DNA of 64,000 nt from Chitinophaga fulva. GTDB lineage: Bacteria; Bacteroidota; Bacteroidia; Chitinophagales; Chitinophagaceae. The notes beneath the pieces were generated by a model, which saw nothing but the letters and a program-made list of their open reading frames with translations, was not told the origin of the DNA and did no database searches. Positions 34,907 to 42,750 of the stretch are shown here, one piece after another (within the stretch, counting starts at the first letter, position 1; the number at the start of each line of letters is the position of its first letter). A program made the translations under genes and the position numbers. The DNA lies in the NCBI RefSeq assembly GCF_012927205.1, contig NZ_JABBGC010000004.1, positions 784,485 through 848,484 of the forward strand. Reading direction: 5' to 3'.

Positions 34907-35536
34907 TTAATTTAATATGTTTTTGGAAACTAATGCATCTTTTAACTGCTCCGGATGAACGAAATGGACGCTGTCGATGCCTTGTTCTTCTGCCGCTTTT
35001 ACATTACGGAGATTGTCATCGATAAACAGCGCGTGTTCTGCATCAACCTGGTAACGGTTGAGTAAAAGTTGATAAAAAGAGGGAAAGGGTTTGCGTTGTT
35101 TTTCGCGGCCGGACACCACGATACCGTCAAACCATTGCAGGAAGGGGAATTCCACCAGGGCCAGGGGGAATGTTTCGTTAGACCAGTTGGTGAGTGCGTA
35201 TAATTTGTATTTACCGCTGTCTTTCAGTTGGCGGAGCAGTTGTACTGATCCCGGGATTTCTCCGTTGAGCATTTCTTTCCAGCGGCCATAGTAGGCGCGT
35301 ATCTGCGCTTCATGTGCCGGATGGTGGGCTACCAACATTTCAGTAGCTTCCTGCAGACTTCTGCCTGCATCCTGTTCTTCGTTCCAGTCGGATGTGCAGA
35401 TGTTCTGCAGAAAATTGTCGATTTCTGCTTCTGTAGCAAATATTTTGCGGTACAGGTAACGGGGATTCCAGTCGATCAGCACCGATCCCAGATCAAAAAT
35501 AATTGTGTCGTACACGTTCTTCGTTTGGCTTTTCAT
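34907..35536 (-). CDS. HAD-superfamily hydrolase, subfamily IA
   Basis: A 209-residue phosphatase-like protein. Motif I is IIFDLGSVLIDWNP (nucleophile aspartate near residue 15), motif II ALTNWSNETFP, the lysine is in KPFPSFYQ, and motif III is ALFIDDNLRNV. A YihX-like helical cap sits in between. The family usually dephosphorylates sugar phosphates or small metabolites; substrate unknown. Same strand as the DUF2130 gene, 32 bases after its stop. Confidence 0.88.
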   Translation of the reverse strand: MKSQTKNVYDTIIFDLGSVLIDWNPRYLYRKIFATEAEIDNFLQNICTSDWNEEQDAGRSLQEATEMLVAHHPAHEAQIRAYYGRWKEMLNGEIPGSVQLLRQLKDSGKYKLYALTNWSNETFPLALVEFPFLQWFDGIVVSGREKQRKPFPSFYQLLLNRYQVDAEHALFIDDNLRNVKAAEEQGIDSVHFVHPEQLKDALVSKNILN

Positions 35537-35568
35537 AGGTTAATGAGACAATTAGAAAGCGATTGAGT

Positions 35569-36867
35569 TTAAAGGCCGTCGGATATTTCATCAGCAGCGT
35601 CTTCCAGTAGTTTGAGATCTACGGAGTCGCTGCCGGCAATACCTTCGATAGAGCCTTTGATATGTGCAGCGTTGAGTAGTACTTTTTCCAGCTGTTTTTC
35701 GCGGGCTTTCCATAGTTTTTCCATGGCATCGCGTTCGCGTTGGATGGAGAGTTTCATGGCCATAAAACCTTCACGGATAGCCTTCCATTGCTCAGCGAAT
35801 TCGCTGCTGGTGAGGTAACCGTAAAGCATATGCATTTTATCTCCTTTGTTTTCCTGTGTGCGGATACTGCCGGCGATTTTGATAATACCATCGCGCAGTA
35901 CATAGGCGAGTGATTTTACTTCTGCGAAAGTACAGATCCAGATACCTTCTTTTTCGCCGAAGCGTTCCATATCACGGGGCATGGTCTGGGTAACGAGGAT
36001 GGCCACGTCTATTCCCTGGCTGCGCATGTCGGCTTTCAGTTTCTCTACCCAGTCACGCGCAAATTCTTTGGTCCTTTTGCTTTCGTAAATGATGCGGCCG
36101 CATTCCTGGCCGAAGGAGTTACGTATCAGCTGGACACAGTCGGCGCCACGCACACCTTTGCCTACAGGCGTCACTTCATCAAACGGGAAGGTGCTGCGGA
36201 GCATTTCCTCCAGCACCAGCTCCTGCACTTCGCCCTGTAACTGGGTGGAGCCTTGTTCTGCGCGGCGTTTCATTTCTTCCGCCAGTTTACGCTGGTCTTC
36301 CAGTTGTTTTTCCAGTTCGCGCATGCGCATCTGGTATTCGGTATCTTTCAGTTTATTGCGCTCTGTTTCTTCTGTGCGTATTTTCTCCGCCAGTTCACCA
36401 CGGGCTTCCATCAGTTTTTTCTGCAGGTCCAGTTCCAGTTCCTGCTCTTTATTTTTCAGTTCCTGTTCTTTCCGGAGAAAGTCCAGTTCCTGTTTGCGGG
36501 CTTCGCGCAGCCGGGCTTCCTGCTCCTGGTTGGTTTCACGGAGCGAGGCCAGTTGGTTGTCAAAATCTGCTGTGATGGATTTGCGCAGCTCTTCTGACAG
36601 GCTTTCCTGCAGCCGCTTTTTTTCTGATTGTACCCGTTGGATGACTTCCTGTTCCTGTTGTTGCCGGAGCACTTCTATCTGCTGGCGTTCCTGCGCCATG
36701 CGGTTTTTCTCCGTCAACAGGCTGGTTTTTTCGGCTTGCAGGGAATCGAGGCGCTTGCGCCATTCAGATTCCATTTTCCCCCTCATTTCCTTCTCGATGT
36801 CTGCAGCAAATGCATCCTCCATGACAAACTGGTGTCTGCAATTGGGACAGGTAATAGATGTTCCCAT
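35569..36867 (-). CDS. DUF2130 coiled-coil protein with nuclease-like C-terminal part
   Basis: 432 residues. A short zinc-ribbon-like start ITCPNCRHQF (5-14) is followed by a long charged coiled coil (about 20-215), then a folded domain (about 215-432). In that domain GADCVQLIR (D243) and IIYESKRT (E262, K264) line up like the D...ExK core of PD-(D/E)XK nucleases, with a possible helix glutamate at E220 or E221. Nuclease activity is an inference. The family is called DUF2130 and has no established role. It is not next to restriction genes here. Confidence 0.88.
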   Translation of the reverse strand: MGTSITCPNCRHQFVMEDAFAADIEKEMRGKMESEWRKRLDSLQAEKTSLLTEKNRMAQERQQIEVLRQQQEQEVIQRVQSEKKRLQESLSEELRKSITADFDNQLASLRETNQEQEARLREARKQELDFLRKEQELKNKEQELELDLQKKLMEARGELAEKIRTEETERNKLKDTEYQMRMRELEKQLEDQRKLAEEMKRRAEQGSTQLQGEVQELVLEEMLRSTFPFDEVTPVGKGVRGADCVQLIRNSFGQECGRIIYESKRTKEFARDWVEKLKADMRSQGIDVAILVTQTMPRDMERFGEKEGIWICTFAEVKSLAYVLRDGIIKIAGSIRTQENKGDKMHMLYGYLTSSEFAEQWKAIREGFMAMKLSIQRERDAMEKLWKAREKQLEKVLLNAAHIKGSIEGIAGSDSVDLKLLEDAADEISDGL

Positions 36868-37113
36868 AATTTCAGTACAAAAATTACGTAAAGATAGGAT
36901 TTAGAAAGGTTTGCCGGGTACGAATAAAAAAAGGAAGGAACATGACTTCCTTCCGGTCTGGATAAATGGCACAAACAATAGCAAATAAGGTTTTACAATA
37001 AGATAGTTCAATTTCCTGTCTGGGGGCTGTTGCTAAATTCTTCTTTTATTATTAGCTACGCGTTAAGGAATGATGATGTAATTGTTAAGAAACCGGCTGC
37101 AGGAGAAGGAATT
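36868..37113. other. Intergenic stretch upstream of the DUF2130 gene
   Basis: No coding frame seen. It holds a minus-strand terminator (36925-36954) and, 11 bases before the DUF2130 ATG, a near-match promoter TAATTTTTG (36886-36878 on the minus strand), which has one base too many between TA and TTTG. Confidence 0.5.
36925..36954 (-). terminator. Terminator upstream of the DUF2130 gene
   Basis: GGAAGGAA (36933-36940) and TTCCTTCC (36947-36954) form a perfect 8-bp stem, followed on the minus strand by a run of T residues. It stops reading before the DUF2130 gene, so either it ends the transcript from 37169-37492 or it acts in a longer 5' leader. Confidence 0.75.
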
Positions 37114-37158
37114 TAAACAATTGAAATTCAGTATAAAATACTGAATTTCAATTGTTTA
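37114..37158. repeat. 45-bp palindrome with a perfect 21-bp stem
   Basis: Arms 37114-37134 and 37138-37158 are exact inverted complements around a 3-base loop; the arm reads TAAACAATTGAAATTCAGTA plus one T. It lies 10 bases after the stop of the small secreted protein and may protect or end its transcript. Confidence 0.85.
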
Positions 37159-37168
37159 GTCTGAAGAA

Positions 37169-37492
37169 TTAGTTGCCTAGCTGGACGTTCATGACGGTGC
37201 TTGTTATTGTGCCGAATGCAGCCGCAGTGCTGTTAAGGTCCTGAATGTAATAGGAGTCGCCGATGTTTGCCTGGACAAACCACGGCCCATAAATGATGGT
37301 AGCCACAAACTGTCCGTTAATATACAGATTTGAATAAGGGACAAATTGGCCGTTCCAAAAGTAGGTCACATTGAAGGTGATGACCTGCGTTGCCTTTTTG
37401 GGAGATATAATGCCAATTGTATCATGTGCCGTAGAAAAAGTAGAAACACCCAGCAAGAGGGATAAGACCGTTAAAAAGATTAGCTTTTTCAT
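37169..37492 (-). CDS. Small secreted protein of unknown function
   Basis: 107 residues with a clear signal peptide (about 1-22, MKKLIFLTVLSLLLGVSTFS). The mature part is rich in aromatic and beta-forming residues (TFNVTYFWNGQFVPYSNLY, ATIIYGPWFVQ), suggesting a small beta-sandwich. No family recognised. Ends in the 45-bp palindrome. Confidence 0.65.
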   Translation of the reverse strand: MKKLIFLTVLSLLLGVSTFSTAHDTIGIISPKKATQVITFNVTYFWNGQFVPYSNLYINGQFVATIIYGPWFVQANIGDSYYIQDLNSTAAAFGTITSTVMNVQLGN

Positions 37493-37631
37493 ATGGGTTG
37501 GATTTCTGTAAAGTTAAGCACAGGCCGCGCGTGCGGGTATCAGTGGGGCCTTCTTTAGGGAGATGTCGAAAAAACAGGGTGTGAATGCTCGCTGCGGTGG
37601 GTAACAATTTTGGGCGAGGGGTAACTGCCAA

Positions 37632-37672
37632 AAACAAAAAATCCCCGCTCTCAGAGCGGGGATTTTTTGTTT
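37632..37672 (-). terminator. Terminator of tRNA-Leu
   Basis: Arms 37632-37651 and 37653-37672 are exact inverted complements; the GC core GAGCGGGGAT is followed on the minus strand by a T-rich tract. Confidence 0.85.
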
Positions 37673-37675
37673 GAG

Positions 37676-37759
37676 TGCGAAGGAGGAGATTCGAACTCCC
37701 AAGCCCTTTCAGGCACTACCACCTCAAAGTAGCGCGTCTACCAATTTCGCCACCTTCGC
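37676..37759 (-). tRNA. tRNA-Leu (anticodon GAG)
   Basis: 84 bases including a long variable arm. Acceptor GCGAAGG/CCTTCGC pairs, the D-loop has TTGGTAGA, the anticodon loop is TTGAGGT, and the T-arm has GTTCGAATC. No CCA is encoded. It reads CUC (and, by wobble, CUU) codons. Confidence 0.97.
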
Positions 37760-37866
37760 ATCTTTTCTGGTAGAATGGGCTGCAAAAATAATGGCTTTTT
37801 AGAAATAAGCAAATTTATTTATGCTTTTTCTCAAAAATGTGTCTTTTGCTGCAGTGGTATAATCGG

Positions 37867-39015
37867 CTACTTCCTAAGCAGGATGCGGAAAGTAGAGCCT
37901 TTGTTTATTTCTGAAGATTTTACAAAAAGTCTTCCTTTGTGATACTCTTCGATGATTCTTTTGGCTAAAGAGAGCCCTAAGCCCCATCCTCTTTTTTTGG
38001 TACTGAAGCCGGGCTTGAATACTTTTTCGAAGTTCATTTTGGGAATGCCCTTGCCGGTATCAGCGATATCGATGGTCACGAAGGTGGGGTGGTTTTCGAT
38101 GTTGATATCAATCCGGCCACTGCCTTCCATGGCGTCGAGCGCATTTTTTAGCAGGTTCTCTACTACCCAGTCAAACAGCGGGGGAGAGATCATCACGGGC
38201 AATTCCTTTTCGGTGGAATGGACGGTGAAGCGTACTTTCTGCGGCGCTCTTTTCCGGATATAGGCGGTCATGTTTTCTATCTGTTCAAGCACGTTGCGTT
38301 CTTCCAGTTTGGGCACGCTGCCTATTTTGGAGAAGCGGTCGGTGATCAGTTTTAGCCGGTCTACATCTTTGGCGAGTTCTGTCACCATCATGGTATTGGC
38401 TTCATTTTCCCGGAGTATTTCCAGCCATGCTTCCATAGAGGAGAGGGGAGTGCCGAGCTGGTGGGCGGTTTCTTTGGCAAGGCCTACCCATACCTGGTTT
38501 TGGGTGGCGCGGTTGGTGCTGGACAAGGCAAAGAGCACCAGGGCGATGAAGAGTGTTACCACGCCCAGTTGTATATAAGGGTAGTAGCGGATTTGTTTCA
38601 GGATAAGGGAGTCGCCGTAATAAATATAGTTGTACAGTTTATGTTTGGCGTCTACCTCCATGATAAAGGGAGGGTGTTGTTTTTTAAATATCGACAGTTG
38701 TTCCTGCAGGTGGGCAGGATTTTGCTCGATGCGTACGGAATCGATGTTGCGGCTGTCGAGGATATGTCCTTGTTCATCGGTCAGAATGAGGGGGATGGTG
38801 GTGTTGGTGGTCACTATTTCAGTGGCGAGGTTAAGGTTTGCGTCGGGGGCTGATTTGAGCAGTTCCCGGTTGGCCTCTACCCAGGTGGCAACCTTTTTCC
38901 GTTCTTCATCCTGTATTTTTTTGGTCAGGTTGCTGACGAACCATATCGTGGTCACGATAATGAGCACTGCTATGGAGGCCAGTACGAACTTCCACCCGAT
39001 GTATTGTCTAAACAT
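37867..39015 (-). CDS. Orphan membrane sensor histidine kinase
   Basis: 382 residues. Transmembrane helices are at about 10-29 and 147-166, enclosing an extracytoplasmic sensor of about 115 residues. The H-box reads AKETAHQLGTPLSSMEAW (H185) rather than the usual HELRTPL. The ATPase domain has LLKNALDAM (N-box), IADTGKGIPKMNFEKVF (G1/F) and GWGLGLSLAKRI (G2). No response regulator is adjacent, so its partner is elsewhere. Stimulus unknown. Confidence 0.9.
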   Translation of the reverse strand: MFRQYIGWKFVLASIAVLIIVTTIWFVSNLTKKIQDEERKKVATWVEANRELLKSAPDANLNLATEIVTTNTTIPLILTDEQGHILDSRNIDSVRIEQNPAHLQEQLSIFKKQHPPFIMEVDAKHKLYNYIYYGDSLILKQIRYYPYIQLGVVTLFIALVLFALSSTNRATQNQVWVGLAKETAHQLGTPLSSMEAWLEILRENEANTMMVTELAKDVDRLKLITDRFSKIGSVPKLEERNVLEQIENMTAYIRKRAPQKVRFTVHSTEKELPVMISPPLFDWVVENLLKNALDAMEGSGRIDINIENHPTFVTIDIADTGKGIPKMNFEKVFKPGFSTKKRGWGLGLSLAKRIIEEYHKGRLFVKSSEINKGSTFRILLRK

Positions 39016-39142
39016 ATAACTAATTTAAGCCTTATTCCGCTTTGATGATTCGGGATGATTAGCAAATATTAGAATCCTTTGTTGCATATTTGCATCTCTT
39101 TATTTTATTATTCACGCATAAACGTAATATCATTTGCACATA

Positions 39143-40153
39143 TTGCCGTCGGTTGCTGTCGTTATATTAAATTGGAACGGAAAGGCTTTCCTGGAGAAGT
39201 TCCTGCCGTCTGTGTGCCGCTCTACTTATGGTAATTTACAGCTGGTGCTGGCAGATAACGCTTCTACTGATGACAGTGTGGCGTTTGTGGAAGCGCATTA
39301 CCCGTCGGTGCGGATTATCCGTAATCCTTCCAACGACGGTTTTGCAGGTGGCTATAATGAAGCGCTGGCGCATGTGGAGGCTGATATTTATGTGTTGCTG
39401 AACCAGGACGTGGAGGTGGAGCCGGGATGGATAGAGCCTGTGGTGGCGCTGATGGAATCAGATTCCCGCATTGCTGCCTGTCAGCCTAAGATGCGGGCTT
39501 ACCACCAGCCGGACGAGTTTGAATATGCCGGTGCTGCCGGTGGCTGGATGGATGTGCTGGGCTATACTTTTTGCCGGGGCCGTATCCTGTATACCACTGA
39601 AAAAGATGAGGGCCAGTATGATGATACGCAGGATATCTTCTGGGCTACGGGCGCTGCGCTCTTTATCCGGTCAGCCTGTTTCCGGGAAGTGGGTGGGTTT
39701 GACCGCGATTTTTTCGCCCATATGGAAGAAGTGGACCTCTGCTGGCGCCTGCAAAGAGCCGGATACCGTGTTTGTTACTGCCCTGGTTCCAAAGTGTTCC
39801 ACGTTGGTGGTGGCAGTCTGCCACAGGGCAATCCGCGCAAACTTTATCTTAACTTCCGCAACAACCTCATGATGTTGTGGAAAAACCTGCATAGCGAAGA
39901 CCGCTGGATCGTGCTGTTCCAACGTTTTTTCCTGGATATTCTCGCTGGTGTTAAAAGCCTGGTATCCGGCAAGCCGAAAGACATGGTGGCTATTTATCGC
40001 GCCTACCGCGATTACTACCGCTGGCGGAGAACATATGTCAACAAACATGAGCTGCCGGAAGTGAAACTGATGAAGATGAAAGGTGTTTTCCATGGAATCA
40101 TGATCTGGCGCTATTATTTCCTGCGGAAGAAGAAGTTCAGGGACCTGATATAA
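39143..40153 (+). CDS. GT2 family glycosyltransferase
   Basis: 337 residues, GT-A fold: SVAVVILNWNGKAFLEKFLP at the start, NDGFAGGYNEAL for the nucleotide sugar, VLLNQDVEVEPGW (a D-x-D-like NQDVE), and FFAHMEEVDLCWRLQRAGY. It resembles rhamnosyl- or related transferases (WbbL-like). The start is a TTG at 39143, giving the usual MPSVAVVILNW; a TTG three codons earlier is also in frame. Probably works on surface polysaccharide; no other such gene is beside it. Confidence 0.9.
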   Translation: MPSVAVVILNWNGKAFLEKFLPSVCRSTYGNLQLVLADNASTDDSVAFVEAHYPSVRIIRNPSNDGFAGGYNEALAHVEADIYVLLNQDVEVEPGWIEPVVALMESDSRIAACQPKMRAYHQPDEFEYAGAAGGWMDVLGYTFCRGRILYTTEKDEGQYDDTQDIFWATGAALFIRSACFREVGGFDRDFFAHMEEVDLCWRLQRAGYRVCYCPGSKVFHVGGGSLPQGNPRKLYLNFRNNLMMLWKNLHSEDRWIVLFQRFFLDILAGVKSLVSGKPKDMVAIYRAYRDYYRWRRTYVNKHELPEVKLMKMKGVFHGIMIWRYYFLRKKKFRDLI

Positions 40154-40225
40154 AAAATCAGGAAAATCCCCGGTTTTCTCCCTAAAATATCCCGATAACT
40201 AAATAAATAAATCCAAAATATTTGT

Positions 40226-40233
40226 TAGGTTTG
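40226..40233 (+). promoter_or_regulatory. Probable -7 element of the small membrane protein gene
   Basis: TAGGTTTG matches TAnnTTTG, 19 bases before the ATG at 40253. No -33 element is seen. Confidence 0.4.
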
Positions 40234-40252
40234 CACCGGAAATAAACTGAAT

Positions 40253-40453
40253 ATGGAACACAATACCGTAGAAAATAAGAATGACATCACCCGCGACAGG
40301 GTTTCCCGCTCCCGTTTCCTTTATTATGTGGGTCTGTTTTGTTTAGTGGCATTTATGCTGGGAGGTTGCTACAATCTGTATAAACATAAATATCAGGGTA
40401 AACCTGATGTGACTGTTCAGGAAAGTTCCTTGTATAATCCAAAATATAAGTAA
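40253..40453 (+). CDS. Small single-helix membrane protein
   Basis: 66 residues. A polar N-terminal arm (about 1-20) with RDRVSRSRF precedes one helix (about 23-42: YYVGLFCLVAFMLGGCYNLY) and a short polar tail. Not recognised as a family. Supported by the promoter element before it and the terminator after it. Confidence 0.6.
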   Translation: MEHNTVENKNDITRDRVSRSRFLYYVGLFCLVAFMLGGCYNLYKHKYQGKPDVTVQESSLYNPKYK

Positions 40454-40458
40454 GTAAC

Positions 40459-40474
40459 ATAAGCGATCGCTTAT
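40459..40474. repeat. 16-bp palindrome ATAAGCGATCGCTTAT
   Basis: Perfect palindrome just after the small membrane protein gene, flanked by looser GTAA/TTAC symmetry. It could be an operator or the end of that transcript. Confidence 0.4.
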
Positions 40475-40498
40475 TTACTGCCAAACATAATTATCCAG

Positions 40499-40531
40499 CC
40501 TCCCGCGGTTTTCCCGGGAGGTTTTTCTTTT
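40499..40531 (+). terminator. Terminator before the PepSY gene
   Basis: CCTCCCG (40499-40505) / CGGGAGG (40515-40521) stem with a T-rich run after it. Confidence 0.8.
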
Positions 40532-40659
40532 TAGCCCCTGATATTGTTTGTTTTAGTTCGATGCTTTTCCCTTTCGCGTAAATTATATTCCCGATACGAG
40601 TAGCCTGTTAACCGATAAGCGGGGAATTTTGTAGTGTCGGATAATTCCGGCATGGCTTT

Positions 40660-41886
40660 ATGACAACAATGGTCCAACGGAAAAAGAAGGAAGCGCACAA
40701 ACCGGGTAAAAAATCTATAGTAAGACTGGTGGTTGACAAGCTGCACCTATGGCTGGGGCTGGCCTCCGGCATTATTGTGCTGATCATCGCCGTCACAGGC
40801 TGTTTGTTTGTTTTCCAGCGGGAAATCAATGAAATGATTTACCACAAGGAGATGTTCGTGACGCCGCAGGAACATACGCTGCCGCTCAGCGAGCTGCGGA
40901 CACATGCCCAGCAGGCACTGGGAGACAAGCCTATCCTTTCCATGACTACCTGGCGCCTGCCGGACCGTGCCTGGGAATTTATGGCCTATAAAGCCAACGA
41001 TACCGCGTTTACCTATTTCGGCTGTGTGGAATATTACGAATCTGTGTTCGTAAACCCCTACACCGGCGCCATTAATGGCCGTATCAATTACAAATACAGC
41101 TTTTTCCCGATCGTGAAGATGATACACTGGAGCCTGCTGCTGAATACCCGCTATGGTCAACCAATAGTAGGCTGGAGTACGTTCATATTTGTCATTTTGT
41201 TGATTACGGGGCTGATTATGTGGTGGCCAAAACGCTGGACCAAAGCCACCCGCGACCAGAGCTTCAAAATCAAATGGAAAGCCAGTTTCAAACGGGTCAA
41301 TTATGATCTGCATAATGTGCTTGGTTTTTACAGTCTCATTATAGCCCTGGTGCTGGCCCTCACGGGTATGGTATGGGCCTTTACCTGGTTCGAGAAGGCC
41401 GTGTATGTGGCCGCTGCGGGTACTACTACGCCGCCGGTAGTGAAACAGGTCACTTCTGGTCCGGCCACGGCTACTGCCACCGGTAATCCGCTGGATATCG
41501 CCTTTACTGCCGCTCAGCCCCTGATAAAAGACGCCACCCGTGTTTTCGTATATCCGGCAGCGTATCCTGAAGGCGTACATACCATTGGCGGGTACAGAGG
41601 AAAAGACATTTATTTTGGCAGTGATGAGTATCAGTTTGACCAGTACACGGGTAAAATGGTAGGCCATAACGAGTACAAAAAAAAGAACCGTGGAGAGAAA
41701 CTGATCGCGATGAATTATGATATTCATGTGGGTGCTATCGGTGGACTGCCAGGAAAAATTATTGCCTTTGTGATCAGTATTATCTGCGCATCGCTGCCGG
41801 TGACGGGCTTCTATGTTTGGTGGGGCAAACAGAAAAAATCAAAAAAGAAGGTGGCAAAACCTGTTGCGCGACTGAATACGGTATAA
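40660..41886 (+). CDS. PepSY-associated transmembrane protein
   Basis: 408 residues with four hydrophobic helices (about 28-52, 165-190, 222-248, 368-390). The LHLWLGLASGIIVLIIAVTG start, NPYTGAINGRI, MIHWSLLL and DLHNVLGFYSLI blocks match the PepSY-TM family of iron-uptake-associated reductase-like membrane proteins. These often sit beside siderophore receptors; none is adjacent here. The start at 40660 is the first in-frame ATG; the one at 40669 is equally possible. Confidence 0.88.
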   Translation: MTTMVQRKKKEAHKPGKKSIVRLVVDKLHLWLGLASGIIVLIIAVTGCLFVFQREINEMIYHKEMFVTPQEHTLPLSELRTHAQQALGDKPILSMTTWRLPDRAWEFMAYKANDTAFTYFGCVEYYESVFVNPYTGAINGRINYKYSFFPIVKMIHWSLLLNTRYGQPIVGWSTFIFVILLITGLIMWWPKRWTKATRDQSFKIKWKASFKRVNYDLHNVLGFYSLIIALVLALTGMVWAFTWFEKAVYVAAAGTTTPPVVKQVTSGPATATATGNPLDIAFTAAQPLIKDATRVFVYPAAYPEGVHTIGGYRGKDIYFGSDEYQFDQYTGKMVGHNEYKKKNRGEKLIAMNYDIHVGAIGGLPGKIIAFVISIICASLPVTGFYVWWGKQKKSKKKVAKPVARLNTV

Positions 41887-42112
41887 AATTGTAATAATTT
41901 TTGTTTTCCTGAAATGGGCTATGGTATTGGTTTTGGGGAGATGATTTACAATTGTGTGCAACTATTTTTTTAAAAACTTTGAAAAAATATTTTGTGTTTT
42001 CGGTCCGTTTCCTATCTTTGCAATCCCAGCGAAAACGCCACACGGCAAAACAAACACGCCGAAAGCGCCGACAGTCGGGAAGTTCTTAAAAGTTTTATGT
42101 TTTAAAACACCT
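41887..42112. other. Leader region of the tRNA-Gly pair
   Basis: No protein gene supported. A long frame (41954-42325) runs through both tRNA genes and is chance. The stretch contains the tRNA promoter at 41991-42020. Confidence 0.6.
41991..42020 (+). promoter_or_regulatory. Strong Bacteroidota promoter of the tRNA-Gly pair
   Basis: TTTG at 41991-41994 and TATCTTTG at 42013-42020, 18 bases apart, fit the consensus exactly. The first tRNA starts about 92 bases later, leaving a processed 5' leader. Confidence 0.65.
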
Positions 42113-42185
<73 letters not shown>

Positions 42186-42241
42186 CCAAGCCGGAATGCT
42201 TTAACAGTATCATCCGTCGAAAAAAGTTCTTAGTCAAAATT

Positions 42242-42314
<73 letters not shown>

Positions 42315-42318
42315 CTAA

Positions 42319-42351
42319 AGCCTGATCATATTCATGATCAGGCTTTTTTTT
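42319..42351 (+). terminator. Terminator of the tRNA-Gly pair
   Basis: Perfect 11-bp stem AGCCTGATCAT (42319-42329) / ATGATCAGGCT (42334-42344) with a T-run of eight. Confidence 0.9.
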
Positions 42352-42693
42352 GCCCTGTACCGTAGGGTTCTTCATAAACCTGCTCCATAGGAGTACTTCG
42401 GCTATGGTACATACAGCACCCCTATAGTAACCCTGGGGTAAAGGTGGACTTGATGCGGGGGGCTTTGGCTGCAGGGAAAATATTCAGGCGGAGTGCATCA
42501 GGTATTAGATATCCGTTAAAGCCGGGTGAACCAGGTTTAGAAAATTTTAAAAATACACAACAAGAAAACAGGTACACCGCTTTTCGGCCCCCAACTTTTC
42601 AACTTGATCCTGTACTTCATAAAGCTATGTTGTAGGAATGCTTCATAAAGCTATACCGAGCACTTTATAGACCTTTGCCGTAGGTTTCCTGTA
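42352..42693. other. Intergenic stretch with direct repeats, no gene supported
   Basis: 342 bases between the tRNA terminator and the terminator of the membrane-protein pair. A 63-codon frame (42444-42635) has no recognisable family or signal. The unit CTTCATAAAGCTAT occurs at 42615-42628 and 42641-42654, and a shorter CTTCATAAA at 42370-42378. Confidence 0.5.
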
Positions 42694-42721
42694 TAAAAAA
42701 AGCGCACCGGTACCGATGCGC
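42694..42721 (-). terminator. Terminator of the two-gene membrane unit
   Basis: GCGCACCGGTACCGATGCGC (42702-42721) folds back on itself and on the minus strand is followed by a run of T residues. Confidence 0.85.
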
Positions 42722-42750
42722 CTCTTATTTTTATAGTTTCATTTTATTCT

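Noticed and set aside
40747..41727. 326-codon minus-strand frame opposite the PepSY gene
   Set aside because: No conserved domains, and it overlaps the PepSY membrane protein throughout.
42444..42635. 63-codon frame in the gap after the tRNA-Gly genes
   Set aside because: No signal peptide, family or promoter, and low-complexity context.
42352..42693. CRISPR array from the direct repeats
   Set aside because: Only two full units and one partial, with no equal spacers and no cas genes.
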